Below, in pieces: positions 27,242 to 36,014 of a DNA stretch of 64,000 nucleotides. A program made the translations under genes and the position numbers. The notes beneath the pieces are model-generated. The model saw only the letters and a list, made by a program, of their open reading frames with translations. It was not told the DNA's origin and ran no database searches. The stretch spans positions 1 to 64,000 of the forward strand of contig CAWDBL010000032.1 in NCBI GenBank assembly GCA_963800505.1, in the 5' to 3' direction. The DNA is from Fodinibacter sp963800505. Lineage in GTDB: Bacteria; Actinomycetota; Actinomycetes; Actinomycetales; Dermatophilaceae. How positions within the stretch are numbered: the first letter of the stretch is position 1; every line of letters begins with the position of its first letter.

Positions 27242-28053
27242 GCCACCTCTCGCAGTGCCCTGCGCACGTACACGCCGACCATGTGGGTGCGGTACTCCTT
27301 GGAGCAGCGCACGTCGCTGATCGGACTGATGACCGCCTGTGCAGCGGCCACGACGTCATCGGCCCGGTCCTGCGCTGACAGCCCGTCCACGAGCAGCGGC
27401 GTCGCTGCGCAGGAGCTGATGCCGAGCCTCAAGGCGCCGTCCTTCGACGACGCCGCGACCCCCACGATGCCGAGGTCGTGACCCTTGATGCGCTTCAGTT
27501 TCCGGTAGGAGGCGCGCGCACCCGCGGCCTCCGGCGGGATGACGATCCGCTCGAGCAGCTCCCCGGGGGCGAGCACGGTGCGCTTCGCGCCGGTGAAGAA
27601 GTCGGTGACCGGCACCTCGCGGCTGCCGTCGCGAGAGGACAGCACCACCGTGGCCCCCAGGCAGAGCAGGGCCGGCGACATGTCCGCGCACGGTGAGGCG
27701 TTGGCGACGTTGCCGATCACGGTGGCGCGGTTGCGGATCTGGTGCGAGGCGAGGTCCTGGGCACAGGCCACCAGCAGCGGGTAGGACTGGCGCACCCTCG
27801 CACTGAGCAGGATGTCGTTGATCGTCACGCCCGGGCCGATGACCAGCCCCTCCTGCGCGCTCCAGACCAGGTCGGCATACCCGTCCACCCGCTTGACGTC
27901 GACCACCGTCGCCGGGCGGGCCAGCCCGCTGCGGATGTCGCCCAGCAGGTCGGTCCCACCGGCCAGGACGCGTGCACCCGCGCCGAGATCGGCCAGGAGC
28001 GCCAGCAGGTCCTGCCGTCGGGTCGGAGCTGCGTAGCTGAACCTGGCCGTCAT
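27238..28053 (-). CDS. Molybdenum hydroxylase, FAD subunit
   Basis: This 271-residue protein has the FAD-binding signatures of the xanthine dehydrogenase/CO dehydrogenase medium subunit: ARVLAGGTDLLGDIRSG near residue 32 and IGNVANASPCADMSPALL (the second, TIGG-like loop). It accepts electrons from the Fe-S subunit and passes them to NAD or another acceptor. It is the first gene of the minus-strand operon that continues through the hydroxylase, permease and ring-opening amidohydrolase genes. The ATG at 28053 lies near the divergent control region shared with the allH-like gene. Confidence 0.9.
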   Translation of the reverse strand: MTARFSYAAPTRRQDLLALLADLGAGARVLAGGTDLLGDIRSGLARPATVVDVKRVDGYADLVWSAQEGLVIGPGVTINDILLSARVRQSYPLLVACAQDLASHQIRNRATVIGNVANASPCADMSPALLCLGATVVLSSRDGSREVPVTDFFTGAKRTVLAPGELLERIVIPPEAAGARASYRKLKRIKGHDLGIVGVAASSKDGALRLGISSCAATPLLVDGLSAQDRADDVVAAAQAVISPISDVRCSKEYRTHMVGVYVRRALREVA

Positions 28054-28277
28054 TGGCCCTCCTCACAAGTGGGGCCGCCGTGCGGCCTCGCCACCCCTCG
28101 GGTCAACATCCGCCCGATTCCCGGAAGGAGGCGCCCGGGACGACGCTATCGCTGCTCCCGGCGTGGGGCGAGACCCCAATGGGGGGTCATCGGTCGAAGT
28201 GACCGGTCTCACGGTCGTCCGGTCGACGCGTCCGGTCCCGTCCTGCCTCACCGGGCAGGGGCGGCTACGGTGGCGTC
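28054..28277. promoter_or_regulatory. Divergent control region with palindrome
   Basis: This 224-nt gap separates two divergent catabolic operons and should contain both promoters. The clearest element is GACCCCAATGGGGGGTC at 28172-28188, an inverted repeat (GACCCC/GGGGTC), a plausible operator. A second stretch at about 28195-28240 repeats ACCGGTC/GGTCGTCCGGTC-like blocks. I cannot assign convincing -35/-10 hexamers. Control by the nearby PucR protein is inference. Confidence 0.4.
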
Positions 28278-29126
28278 GTGGTCCTTGTGCAGCGGCGCCC
28301 CGGGAAGCACCTGGCCGGTGCCGCCTCGGAGCAGGTTGCCGGTGCCGCCTCGGTCTCGGTGCTCAGCTCGGTCTCGGGCCCACCACGCGGGGCGGCCTTC
28401 CTGCACTCGGGCCACGACGCGGTGTACCTCGACCTCGACGGCGCCTGCCTCGGGGTGTTGTCGTCGCAGGCGGTGCTGGTGCCCTGCGGGGTGCGCACCC
28501 CACGTCATCGGCTCCCGGTGTTCCACCCCGGTGAAAGGGCCATCGTGGGCGGTGGCTCGATCGCGTTGCCGGGGCTGGAGGTCACGGTCACGCAGGTGGT
28601 CGACACCACCGTGGGGCTTCTCGCCGCCCCTGAGATCGCATCCGGAGCCCAGCTGCTGCGGCACGCCGTCGGTGACCGGCTGGCCGGGGCGCTCGCCGAG
28701 CTGCCCGAGGACCCGATGCGGCGACTGGCCGCGTGCGACACCACGGCGGTGGCTGGTCTCCTGGGGTTCGGCAGCGGGCTCACCCCCTTGGGCGACGACG
28801 TGCTGGCCGGGTGGCTGGCTGCGGGGGCCGCAGCCCGGCATCCCGCGCTGGGTGCCTTCCGCCGCGGCGTGGTGCGCTCCGCCCGACAGCGGACCACCAC
28901 ACTGTCAGCGAGCCTGTTGGAGTGTGCGGCACGCGGCGAGGGTGTGCCGCAGTTCCGCACCCTCCTCGGCGCCATGGCCACCGGCGACCAGGCTCGGGTA
29001 GAGCGGGCGGTCGACGACCTGCTCGACATCGGCGACACCTCCGGGTCGGGGCTGGCGCTCGGCGCCCTCGTCGCCCTGGAGTCCGTGCAGCGACCTTCAT
29101 CCCCACCTCAAGGAGCCACCCGATGA
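28278..29126 (+). CDS. allH: DUF2877 protein, AllH-like subunit of carbamoyltransferase
   Basis: This 282-residue protein matches the DUF2877/AllH family, with the family's best-known motif LLGFGSGLTPLGDDVLAGWLAA. In E. coli AllH works with FdrA (AllF) and AllG as oxamate carbamoyltransferase, which phosphorolyses oxalurate to oxamate and carbamoyl phosphate in allantoin breakdown. The gene starts at GTG 28278 and its stop overlaps fdrA (ATGA at 29123-29126). It heads the plus-strand operon. Whether oxalurate is really the substrate here is open, since no allantoinase or ureidoglycolate genes are nearby. Confidence 0.82.
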   Translation: MVLVQRRPGKHLAGAASEQVAGAASVSVLSSVSGPPRGAAFLHSGHDAVYLDLDGACLGVLSSQAVLVPCGVRTPRHRLPVFHPGERAIVGGGSIALPGLEVTVTQVVDTTVGLLAAPEIASGAQLLRHAVGDRLAGALAELPEDPMRRLAACDTTAVAGLLGFGSGLTPLGDDVLAGWLAAGAAARHPALGAFRRGVVRSARQRTTTLSASLLECAARGEGVPQFRTLLGAMATGDQARVERAVDDLLDIGDTSGSGLALGALVALESVQRPSSPPQGATR

Positions 29127-30616
29127 GTCCCAGCGACGGGTACACCCACGTGGAGCTGCGCAGCGCGTATGCCGACTCCGTCACCCTGCTGCAGGTCAGC
29201 AGGGACGTTGCCGCGGCACCCCGGGTCCTCGCCGCGCAGGTGGCGATGGGGACCCCGCTCAACGTGGAGGTGCTCGTGGGCATGGGCTTCGACGTTCCCG
29301 CCTGCACCCCCAACGACATGGTCGTGGCACTGCAGCTGGAGTCCGAGGAGGCGCTCGCAGACGCCCTCGCCGCCGTGGCAGGGGCGCTCGTGGTCACCGC
29401 CCGCTCTGACGGCGGAGCCACGAGCGCGGTGGCGCCGCGCACCACGGCCAGCGCCGTGCGGCGGTCCGGTGCCCCCCTCGCCATGGTGTCGGTGCCTGGC
29501 CAGCATGCCGCCGTCGAGGCCGCAGACGCCCTGGACGAGGGCGCGGACGTGATGATCTTCAGCGACAACGTGCCGGTCGACCAGGAGGTCGCGCTCAAGG
29601 GGCTCGCCGCCGACCGTGGCCTTCTTGTCATGGGGCCCGACTGCGGGACGGCCGTGGTGGGAGGCGTCGGGCTCGGCTTCGCCAACGTCACGCCTCGCGG
29701 TGAGGTCGGCATCGTCGCTGCCTCGGGCACGGGCTGCCAGCAGCTGATGTGCCTGCTCGCGGCGGCTGGTGTCGGGGTGAGCGCGGCCCTCGGCGTGGGC
29801 GGGCGCGACCTCTCGACCGCTGTCGGGGGGCTCTCGACGATGGAGGCGCTGCGCCGCTTGGACGCCGACCCGTCGTCGCACCGCATCGTGCTCGTGTCGA
29901 AGCCGCCCGCACCCGAGGTGGCTCAGGCGGTCCAGGGGTACGCCGACACGCTGTCGACACCCGTCGACCTCGCCCTCCTCGGCTCCGGCCGACCGGACCT
30001 GACGACGGCGACCGAGGAGCTGCTGCGCTCCCTCGGGGTGGCCGTGCCGCAGTGGCCGGTCTGGGGCGAGCGCGAGTGGCAACCGGGGCCGGGGTATCTC
30101 CGAGGGCTTTTCGTGGGTGGAACCCTGTGCGACGAGGCGATGCTCGTCGCGGCTGAACGGCTCGGCCCGATCCGCAGCAACATCCCCCTCTCACCGCGGC
30201 TCGCGCTCGACGAGTCGCTCACGGCCGACGCCCACCTCATGGTCGACTTCGGTGACGACGCCCTCACCCGAGGTCGGGCCCACCCGATGATCGACCCGAG
30301 CCTGCGGCTGGAGCACCTGGCGCGGGCAGCCGCCGATCCGGCCACCGCAGTGCTCCTCCTCGACGTGGTCCTCGGGCACGGCGCGGAGCCCGACCCCGCT
30401 GCCCTCCTCGCCCCCGCTGTTGCCGACGCCATCGCCGCGGCCCGCGACGGTGGTCGCGAGCTGCCCGTCGTGGTCGCCTGCGTCGGCACCGAGGACGACC
30501 CGCAGGGGCTCACCCGGCAGGCGCGCGCGCTCGCCGAGGCGGGCGCGGAAGTGCACCTGTCCAACGCCCACGCGGCCGCCCGGGCCGCCTCGTTGACCAC
30601 CGGAGCCACGTCATGA
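29123..30616 (+). CDS. fdrA: FdrA-like protein (AllF subunit of carbamoyltransferase)
   Basis: This 497-residue protein is of the FdrA type, related to the succinyl-CoA synthetase alpha fold. Visible features include the N-terminal SVTLLQVSRDVA, FSDNVPVDQEVALKGLAADRGLLVMGPDCGTAVVGG with the CoA-ligase-like PDCGT, and IVAASGTGCQQLMCLLAAAGVG. In E. coli this is a catalytic subunit of oxamate carbamoyltransferase. The product carbamoyl phosphate would feed a carbamate kinase to make ATP, and one is encoded at 61092-62030. It sits between allH and allG with 4-nt overlaps at both ends. Confidence 0.88.
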   Translation: MSPSDGYTHVELRSAYADSVTLLQVSRDVAAAPRVLAAQVAMGTPLNVEVLVGMGFDVPACTPNDMVVALQLESEEALADALAAVAGALVVTARSDGGATSAVAPRTTASAVRRSGAPLAMVSVPGQHAAVEAADALDEGADVMIFSDNVPVDQEVALKGLAADRGLLVMGPDCGTAVVGGVGLGFANVTPRGEVGIVAASGTGCQQLMCLLAAAGVGVSAALGVGGRDLSTAVGGLSTMEALRRLDADPSSHRIVLVSKPPAPEVAQAVQGYADTLSTPVDLALLGSGRPDLTTATEELLRSLGVAVPQWPVWGEREWQPGPGYLRGLFVGGTLCDEAMLVAAERLGPIRSNIPLSPRLALDESLTADAHLMVDFGDDALTRGRAHPMIDPSLRLEHLARAAADPATAVLLLDVVLGHGAEPDPAALLAPAVADAIAAARDGGRELPVVVACVGTEDDPQGLTRQARALAEAGAEVHLSNAHAAARAASLTTGATS

Positions 30617-32028
30617 CACTCGCGAACCACCACACCTCATCGGGCGTTCTCGCAGGGCTGACCTCCGTCGGCGCCGGCCACTTCGCCACGGCGGTGGAGG
30701 CTCAGGGCGTGCTGGTGGAGCGGGTCGAGTGGCAGCCGCCGATGGCCGGCACCGCCGACGACCTGGCCGTGGTGGCCCTCGACCCGCTCCGCCGGGCGGC
30801 GAACCAGCGCGCTGTCGAGGCGGTGCTCGAAAGCCAGGCGACGTTGGTGGACGTCGCCCCTGCCTCGCAGGTGCTGGGGCTGCAGCCGGGTCACTTCCTC
30901 CATGCCGGCCCGCCGATCAGCTGGGAGCGGGCCTCGGGGCCAATGCGCGGAGCGCTCATCGGGGCGGCGGCCCTCGAGGGTCTGGTGGACGACCCCGAGG
31001 ACGCCGTGGCGCTCTTCGAGGACGGCAGGTTCAGCCTCGAGCCGTGCCACCACCGCAGCGCCGTCGGCCCGATGGCCGGCGTGGTCTCCCCCTCGATGTG
31101 GATGTTCGTCCTCGAGGACCCCACCACCGGGGGCCGGTCCTTCTGCTCGCTCAACGAGGGGCTGGGCAAGGTGCTGAGGTACGGCGCCTACGCTCCGGAG
31201 GTCCTCGAGCGGCTGAGGTGGATGTCCGCCGTCCTCGGCCCGCTGCTGCGCGACACGGTGCGGGCCGGTGACCCGATCGACGTCACCGGGATCCTCACGC
31301 AGATGCTGCAGATGGGCGACGAGGCGCACAACCGCAACCGTTCCGGCACGCTGATGCTGCTCCGGGACCTCGCGCCGGGGCTCGCCTCCTCCGGTCACGA
31401 CGCGGCCGAGGTGGCGCAGGTGCTGCGTTTCATCGGCGGCAATGACCACTTCTTCCTCAACCTGTCGATGCCGGCCTGCAAGCTCGCGCTCGACGCCGCC
31501 CGAGACATCGACGGGTCGACGATGGTGGTCGCCATGGCCCGCAACGGCACCGACTTCGGCATCCAGGTGTCGGGCACCGGCGACCAGTGGTTCACCGGCC
31601 CGGCCCAGTACATCGACGGGCTGTACCTCGGCGGCTTCGGCCCCGAGGACGCCAACCCCGACATCGGCGACTCCGCGATCACCGAGACCGCCGGCATCGG
31701 CGGGTTCTCCATGGCGACCGCGCCGGCGATCGTGCGGTTCGTCGGTGGGACGGTGCCCGACGCGCTCGCGACCACCCGGCGGATGCACGAGATCACCCTC
31801 GCGAAGAACCCCCGGTGGACGATCCCGGTGCTCGAGTTCGAGGGAGCACCCACCGGCATCGACGTCAGCGCCGTCTGCCGGACCAGCCTCCTGCCGCAGA
31901 TCAACACGGGCATGGCGGGCAACCGGCCGGGGGTCGGGCAGGTCGGGGCCGGGCTCGTCAACCCGCCCGCCGAGATCTTCCCCGCCGCCCTGGCAGCCCT
32001 GGCCGATCGGGCCCGATCACGCCGGTGA
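30613..32028 (+). CDS. allG: DUF1116 protein, AllG-like subunit of carbamoyltransferase
   Basis: This 471-residue protein is of the DUF1116/YlbE/AllG family. Typical stretches are GPMRGALIGAAALEG, MQMGDEAHNRNRSGTLMLLRDLAPGL, FIGGNDHFFLNLSMPACKLALDAA, and the C-terminal GIDVSAVCRTSLLPQINTGMAG. It completes the FdrA-AllG-AllH set. The start codon overlaps the fdrA stop (ATGA at 30613-30616). An 85-nt gap precedes the second Mo-hydroxylase operon, so a single transcript could cover both. Confidence 0.88.
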   Translation: MTLANHHTSSGVLAGLTSVGAGHFATAVEAQGVLVERVEWQPPMAGTADDLAVVALDPLRRAANQRAVEAVLESQATLVDVAPASQVLGLQPGHFLHAGPPISWERASGPMRGALIGAAALEGLVDDPEDAVALFEDGRFSLEPCHHRSAVGPMAGVVSPSMWMFVLEDPTTGGRSFCSLNEGLGKVLRYGAYAPEVLERLRWMSAVLGPLLRDTVRAGDPIDVTGILTQMLQMGDEAHNRNRSGTLMLLRDLAPGLASSGHDAAEVAQVLRFIGGNDHFFLNLSMPACKLALDAARDIDGSTMVVAMARNGTDFGIQVSGTGDQWFTGPAQYIDGLYLGGFGPEDANPDIGDSAITETAGIGGFSMATAPAIVRFVGGTVPDALATTRRMHEITLAKNPRWTIPVLEFEGAPTGIDVSAVCRTSLLPQINTGMAGNRPGVGQVGAGLVNPPAEIFPAALAALADRARSRR

Positions 32029-32113
32029 CCCGCACCGGGCCACACGGGGGACCCGACGTCTTCGATGGGGCCTTGCCTTTCCCCGGCCCCCTCGACAAGG
32101 CAGGATCGATCTG

Positions 32114-33004
32114 GTGAAACCCGCACCGTTCGTGCACCACGCACCACGCACCGTCGACGAGGCCGTCGGCGTGCTGGCTCAGGTCGGCCACGACGGCAAG
32201 GTGCTGGCCGGCGGGCAGAGCCTGATCCCGGTGCTCAACATGCGCCTGGCCAGCCCCGGCCACCTCGTCGACATCAACGGCATCACCGGGCTGGATGCCG
32301 TCGACGTCACCGACACCTGGGTGCGGGTGGGGGCGCTGGTGCGCCACACCGGCCTGGAGCGCCACGGCGAGGCGGATGCCGCGCTCCCCCTCCTGCGCCA
32401 GGCCGTGCGCAACGTCGCGCACCCCGCGATCCGCAACCGCGGCACCACCGTCGGGTCGATCGCCCACGCCGACCCGGCGGGCGAGATGCCGTCGGTGCTG
32501 GTGCTCACCGGCGGGGTCGTCGAGGCCGTCGGGCCCGGGGGGCGTCGTGAGATCGACGCGACCGACTTCTTCGAGGGCCCGCTGGAGACCACGCTGGCAC
32601 CCGACGAGCTGGTCGAGGCGGTGCGCTTCGGGCGGTTCGCGCCCGGCACGCGCACGGCGTTCCTCGAGGCGGCCCGGCGGCACGGTGACTACGCGCTGGC
32701 CGGGGTGGCCCTCGCGGTCGAGGTCACGCCGGCCGGTGAGGTCGCGTCGGCACGCGCATCCTTCGTCTCGGTGACGCCGGTGCCCACGGTGCTCGACCTG
32801 TCACCGGCGCTGACCGGTTGGGATGCCGGGTCGCCGCTCACCGGGTCGGTCGCCGACGCTGTGGTCGAGGTGGTGCGCGGACACGTCGACCCCGAGGCCG
32901 ACATCCACGCGAGCGCCGACTACCGCCGGATGCTGGCGGCCGAGCTGACCGTGCGGGCGCTGGCCAGCACCCTCGGCGAGCACGTCGTGGAGGGGGCGGC
33001 ATGA
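32114..33004 (+). CDS. Second molybdenum hydroxylase, FAD subunit
   Basis: This 296-residue CoxM-type FAD-binding subunit has KVLAGGQSLIPVLNMRLASP (first FAD loop) and HPAIRNRGTTVGSIAHADPAGEMP (second loop). The GTG at 32114 begins MKPAPFVHHAPRTVDEAV, a typical N-terminus for this subunit. It belongs to a complete second enzyme encoded in the order FAD, Fe-S, Mo, CoxG, nitrilase, with 4-nt overlaps. The GGATGCC-type words typical of the core genome reappear from this gene on. Confidence 0.9.
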   Translation: MKPAPFVHHAPRTVDEAVGVLAQVGHDGKVLAGGQSLIPVLNMRLASPGHLVDINGITGLDAVDVTDTWVRVGALVRHTGLERHGEADAALPLLRQAVRNVAHPAIRNRGTTVGSIAHADPAGEMPSVLVLTGGVVEAVGPGGRREIDATDFFEGPLETTLAPDELVEAVRFGRFAPGTRTAFLEAARRHGDYALAGVALAVEVTPAGEVASARASFVSVTPVPTVLDLSPALTGWDAGSPLTGSVADAVVEVVRGHVDPEADIHASADYRRMLAAELTVRALASTLGEHVVEGAA

Positions 33005-33606
33005 GCGAGCTGAGCGCCCCGAACTCGCCGCACCCCGCTGGCTCCCGGGGCGAGCCGGCCGCAGAGCCACAGCTCGACATCCGGCTGCGGGTCAACGGCG
33101 TAGTGCGCTCGGGGTGGGCACCGCCCAGGCGACTGCTGTCCGACTTCCTGCGGCACGACCTGCGGCTCACCGGCACCCATGTCGGCTGCGAGCACGGGGT
33201 CTGCGGAGCGTGCACGGTGCTCGTCGACGGGGCGCCGATGCGGTCGTGCCTGATGTTCGCGGTCTCCGCGCAGGGCCACGAGATCACGACCGTCGAGGGC
33301 ATCGGCCACGACCCGGGCGCGATGAGCCCGGTGCAGCAGGCGTTCGCCGAGTGCCACGGGCTGCAGTGCGGCTTCTGCACCCCCGGTTTCATCACCACGA
33401 TCACCGCCTACCTCGACGAGAACCCCGACCCCACCCCGGAGGAGGCCCGCGAGGCCATCTCGGGGAACCTCTGCCGCTGCACGGGCTACCAGAACATCGT
33501 CAAGGCCGTGGGCCGAGCCGCCGAGATCCGGCGCGAACGTACCGGACGTGACCTATTGGTCGATTCCGGGACGGATGAAGGACCTGCTGCCGGGGTGTCG
33601 CCGTGA
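33001..33606 (+). CDS. Second molybdenum hydroxylase, 2Fe-2S subunit with repeat-derived tail
   Basis: This 201-residue protein has both [2Fe-2S] clusters: CEHGVCGACTVLVDG plus the Cys of RSCLMF, and CGFCTPGF with CRCTGY. It has about 25 extra residues at the N-terminus and 25 at the C-terminus compared with the other small subunit in this window (164 residues). The last 19 residues are partly encoded by a 25-nt repeat (33549-33573) that also occurs twice inside hyuA. This suggests the repeat changed the 3' end of this gene. The Fe-S core should still function. Confidence 0.9.
   Translation: MSELSAPNSPHPAGSRGEPAAEPQLDIRLRVNGVVRSGWAPPRRLLSDFLRHDLRLTGTHVGCEHGVCGACTVLVDGAPMRSCLMFAVSAQGHEITTVEGIGHDPGAMSPVQQAFAECHGLQCGFCTPGFITTITAYLDENPDPTPEEAREAISGNLCRCTGYQNIVKAVGRAAEIRRERTGRDLLVDSGTDEGPAAGVSP
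33549..33573 (-). repeat. 25-nt dispersed repeat, copy 1
   Basis: This copy is the exact reverse complement of two copies at 54099-54123 and 54141-54165. Its core reads ACCTATTGGTCGATTCCG on the plus strand. It lies inside the 3' end of the 2Fe-2S subunit gene. It is AT-richer than its surroundings, which argues for insertion rather than shared coding ancestry. Confidence 0.85.
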
Positions 33607-36014
33607 GCACCCGGCAGTTCGGCGAGAAGGTGCAGCGGCGCGAGGACCCCCGACTGCTCACCGGCAACGGCCGCTACCTCGACGACCTCGGCCACGGCGC
33701 CCTCGAGGCGGCCTTCGTCCGCAGCCCGCACGCGCACGCCCGCGTCGTCGACGTCGACATCGACGACGCGTGGGAGGTCGACGGCGTCGAGGCGATCTAC
33801 ACCTGGGACGACCTCACCGGGCGGGTCGCCGAGCCGCTGCCGGTGCTCATCCCCCACCCGGCGATGACTCACGCCCGCACCGGCTACTGCCTGGCCAAGG
33901 ACGAGGTCAACCACGTCGGCGAGGCCGTGGTGATGGTCGTCGCCCGCGACCGCTACGTCGCCGAGGACGCCGTGGCCCGCATCCGGGTCACCTACGAGCA
34001 GCTGCCGGTCGTCGTCGGGGTCGACGACGCCCGCTCCGCCGACCGGTTGGTGCACGACGACGTGCCCGGCAACGTCAGCGCCCACCTGCTCCAGGAGGTC
34101 GGCGACCTCGAGACCGCCATGGCCGCCGCACCGAACCGGCTCACCCTCGACCTCGCCATCGAGCGCAGCGCCTGCACGCCACTGGAGGGCAAGGGCGTCT
34201 ACGCCAAGTGGGACCTCGACGAGGGCTCGCTCCGCCTCTACTCCTCCACCCAGACCACCACCGGGGTGCGCGCCGCGGTCGCCGCCAAGCTGGGGATGCC
34301 GCTCGCGAAGGTCGAGTGCATCGCCCCCGACGTCGGCGGCGGCTTCGGCGTCAAGATCATGCACCCGTGGCCCGAAGAGGTGCTGGTGCCCTGGGCGGCC
34401 CGCAACCTGGGGCGCGACGTCAAGTGGACCGAGGACCGCCGCGAGCACTTCGTCTCCAGCGCGCACGAGCGCGGGCAGCTGCAGGAGGTGACCGTCGGCT
34501 TCGACGACGAGGGCCACCTGCTCGCCCTCGACGTGCGGTTCTGGCACGACAACGGCGCCTACACCCCCTACGGCATCATCGTGCCGATCATCACGGCGAC
34601 CCAGCTGCTGGGGCCCTACAAGCCCGGCGCCTACCGCGTCGAGTTCTGGTCGCTCTACACCAACACCGTTCTGGTGACGCCCTATCGGGGCGCTGGGCGC
34701 CCCCAGGGCTGCTACGCCATGGAGCGGGCGATGGATGCGATCGCCGCGCACCTCGGGCTCGACCGCGCCGAGGTGCGCTCGCGCAACTTCATCCAGCCCG
34801 ACGAGATGCCCTACGACCACGGGCTGATGTTCCAGGACGGCCGGCCGCTGAAGTACGACTCCGGTGACTTCCCGGCATCCCTGGCCAAGCTCAAGGCACT
34901 GGTCGGCTGGGACGACTTCGCCGCGTACCGCGAGCAGGCCGAGCGTGAGGGGCGCCGGGTGGGACTGGGAATCGGCTGCTACGTCGAGGGCACCGGCGTC
35001 GGCCCCTACGAGGGCGGCCACGTGCACGTGGAGACCAGCGGCCGGGTCAACGTGGCCACCGGACTGACCACGCAGGGCCAGGGCCACCAGACGATCCTCG
35101 CCCAGATCGTGGCCGACGAGCTCGGCGTCCGTATCGAGGACGTGCACGTCACGACCGGTGACACCCGCCGGATGCCGTACGCCGTGGGCACGTTCGCCTC
35201 GCGCGGAGCCGTCATGTCGGGCAACGCGGTCGCGCTCGCCGCGCGGGTGGTGCGGACGAAGGCGCTCAAGATCGCCGCCGACGCCCTCGAGGTGTCCCCC
35301 GACGACCTCGAGATCGACGACGGGGTGATCTCGGTGAAGGGTGCGCCCGGCACGTCGGTCGCGCTGTCGACGGTGGCGGTGCTGTCCAACCCACTGCGCT
35401 ACGCGTTCGACCAGTCTGCCTCTGCCGCAACCCAGTTCGCGGGGACATTCGACCCCGACAAGCCGCCGGTGGCCGACGACGAGGAGCCCGGGCTCGAAGG
35501 CAAGGACTTCTACTCCCCCACCCAGGCCACCTTCGCCAACGGCATGCACGCGGCGATCGTCGAGACCGACCCGGTCACCGCCGAGATCCGCATCCTGCGC
35601 TACTGCGTCGTGCACGACTGCGGCGTGATGGTCAACCCGATGATCGTCGAGGGCCAGGTGCACGGCGGGGTGGCGCAGGGCGTCGGCGGCGCGCTCTACG
35701 AGCGGATGGTCTACGACGAGTCCGGGCAGCTGCTCAATGCCTCGTTCATGGACTTCCTGATGCCGTACGCGTCCGAGGTGCCGCACATCGAGACCGACCA
35801 CCTCGAGACCCCCAGCCCGCTCAACCCGCTCGGCCTCAAGGGCGCCGGCGAGGCGGGCACCATCCCGGTGTCCGCCGTCATCGCCTCCGCGATCGAGGAT
35901 GCCGAGGGGTTCCCGATCCGCTCGATGCCGATCAGCCCCGCTGAGCTGTGGCAGCTGCGGCAGCAGCACGCGAGGACCCCCGATCCCATTCCCGTGCAGG
36001 AAGGTTCGCGATGA
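33603..36014 (+). CDS. Second molybdenum hydroxylase, large subunit
   Basis: This 803-residue molybdopterin subunit has the early RREDPRLLTGNGRYLDD, APDVGGGFGVKIMHPWPEE, the Mo-site loop LVTPYRGAGRPQGCYAMER, and the catalytic Glu in GLKGAGEAGTIP. The form I CO dehydrogenase active-site motif (AYRCSFR) is absent and PYRGAGRP is present, so this is not a proven CO dehydrogenase. It is likely an aldehyde, purine or N-heterocycle hydroxylase. It differs strongly from the first large subunit (24232-26754), so the two probably act on different substrates. It overlaps the Fe-S subunit and the coxG-like gene by 4 nt. Confidence 0.9.
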   Translation: MSTRQFGEKVQRREDPRLLTGNGRYLDDLGHGALEAAFVRSPHAHARVVDVDIDDAWEVDGVEAIYTWDDLTGRVAEPLPVLIPHPAMTHARTGYCLAKDEVNHVGEAVVMVVARDRYVAEDAVARIRVTYEQLPVVVGVDDARSADRLVHDDVPGNVSAHLLQEVGDLETAMAAAPNRLTLDLAIERSACTPLEGKGVYAKWDLDEGSLRLYSSTQTTTGVRAAVAAKLGMPLAKVECIAPDVGGGFGVKIMHPWPEEVLVPWAARNLGRDVKWTEDRREHFVSSAHERGQLQEVTVGFDDEGHLLALDVRFWHDNGAYTPYGIIVPIITATQLLGPYKPGAYRVEFWSLYTNTVLVTPYRGAGRPQGCYAMERAMDAIAAHLGLDRAEVRSRNFIQPDEMPYDHGLMFQDGRPLKYDSGDFPASLAKLKALVGWDDFAAYREQAEREGRRVGLGIGCYVEGTGVGPYEGGHVHVETSGRVNVATGLTTQGQGHQTILAQIVADELGVRIEDVHVTTGDTRRMPYAVGTFASRGAVMSGNAVALAARVVRTKALKIAADALEVSPDDLEIDDGVISVKGAPGTSVALSTVAVLSNPLRYAFDQSASAATQFAGTFDPDKPPVADDEEPGLEGKDFYSPTQATFANGMHAAIVETDPVTAEIRILRYCVVHDCGVMVNPMIVEGQVHGGVAQGVGGALYERMVYDESGQLLNASFMDFLMPYASEVPHIETDHLETPSPLNPLGLKGAGEAGTIPVSAVIASAIEDAEGFPIRSMPISPAELWQLRQQHARTPDPIPVQEGSR

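Noticed and set aside
32114..36014. Form I aerobic CO dehydrogenase
   Set aside because: The diagnostic AYRCSFR motif is missing from the large subunit.
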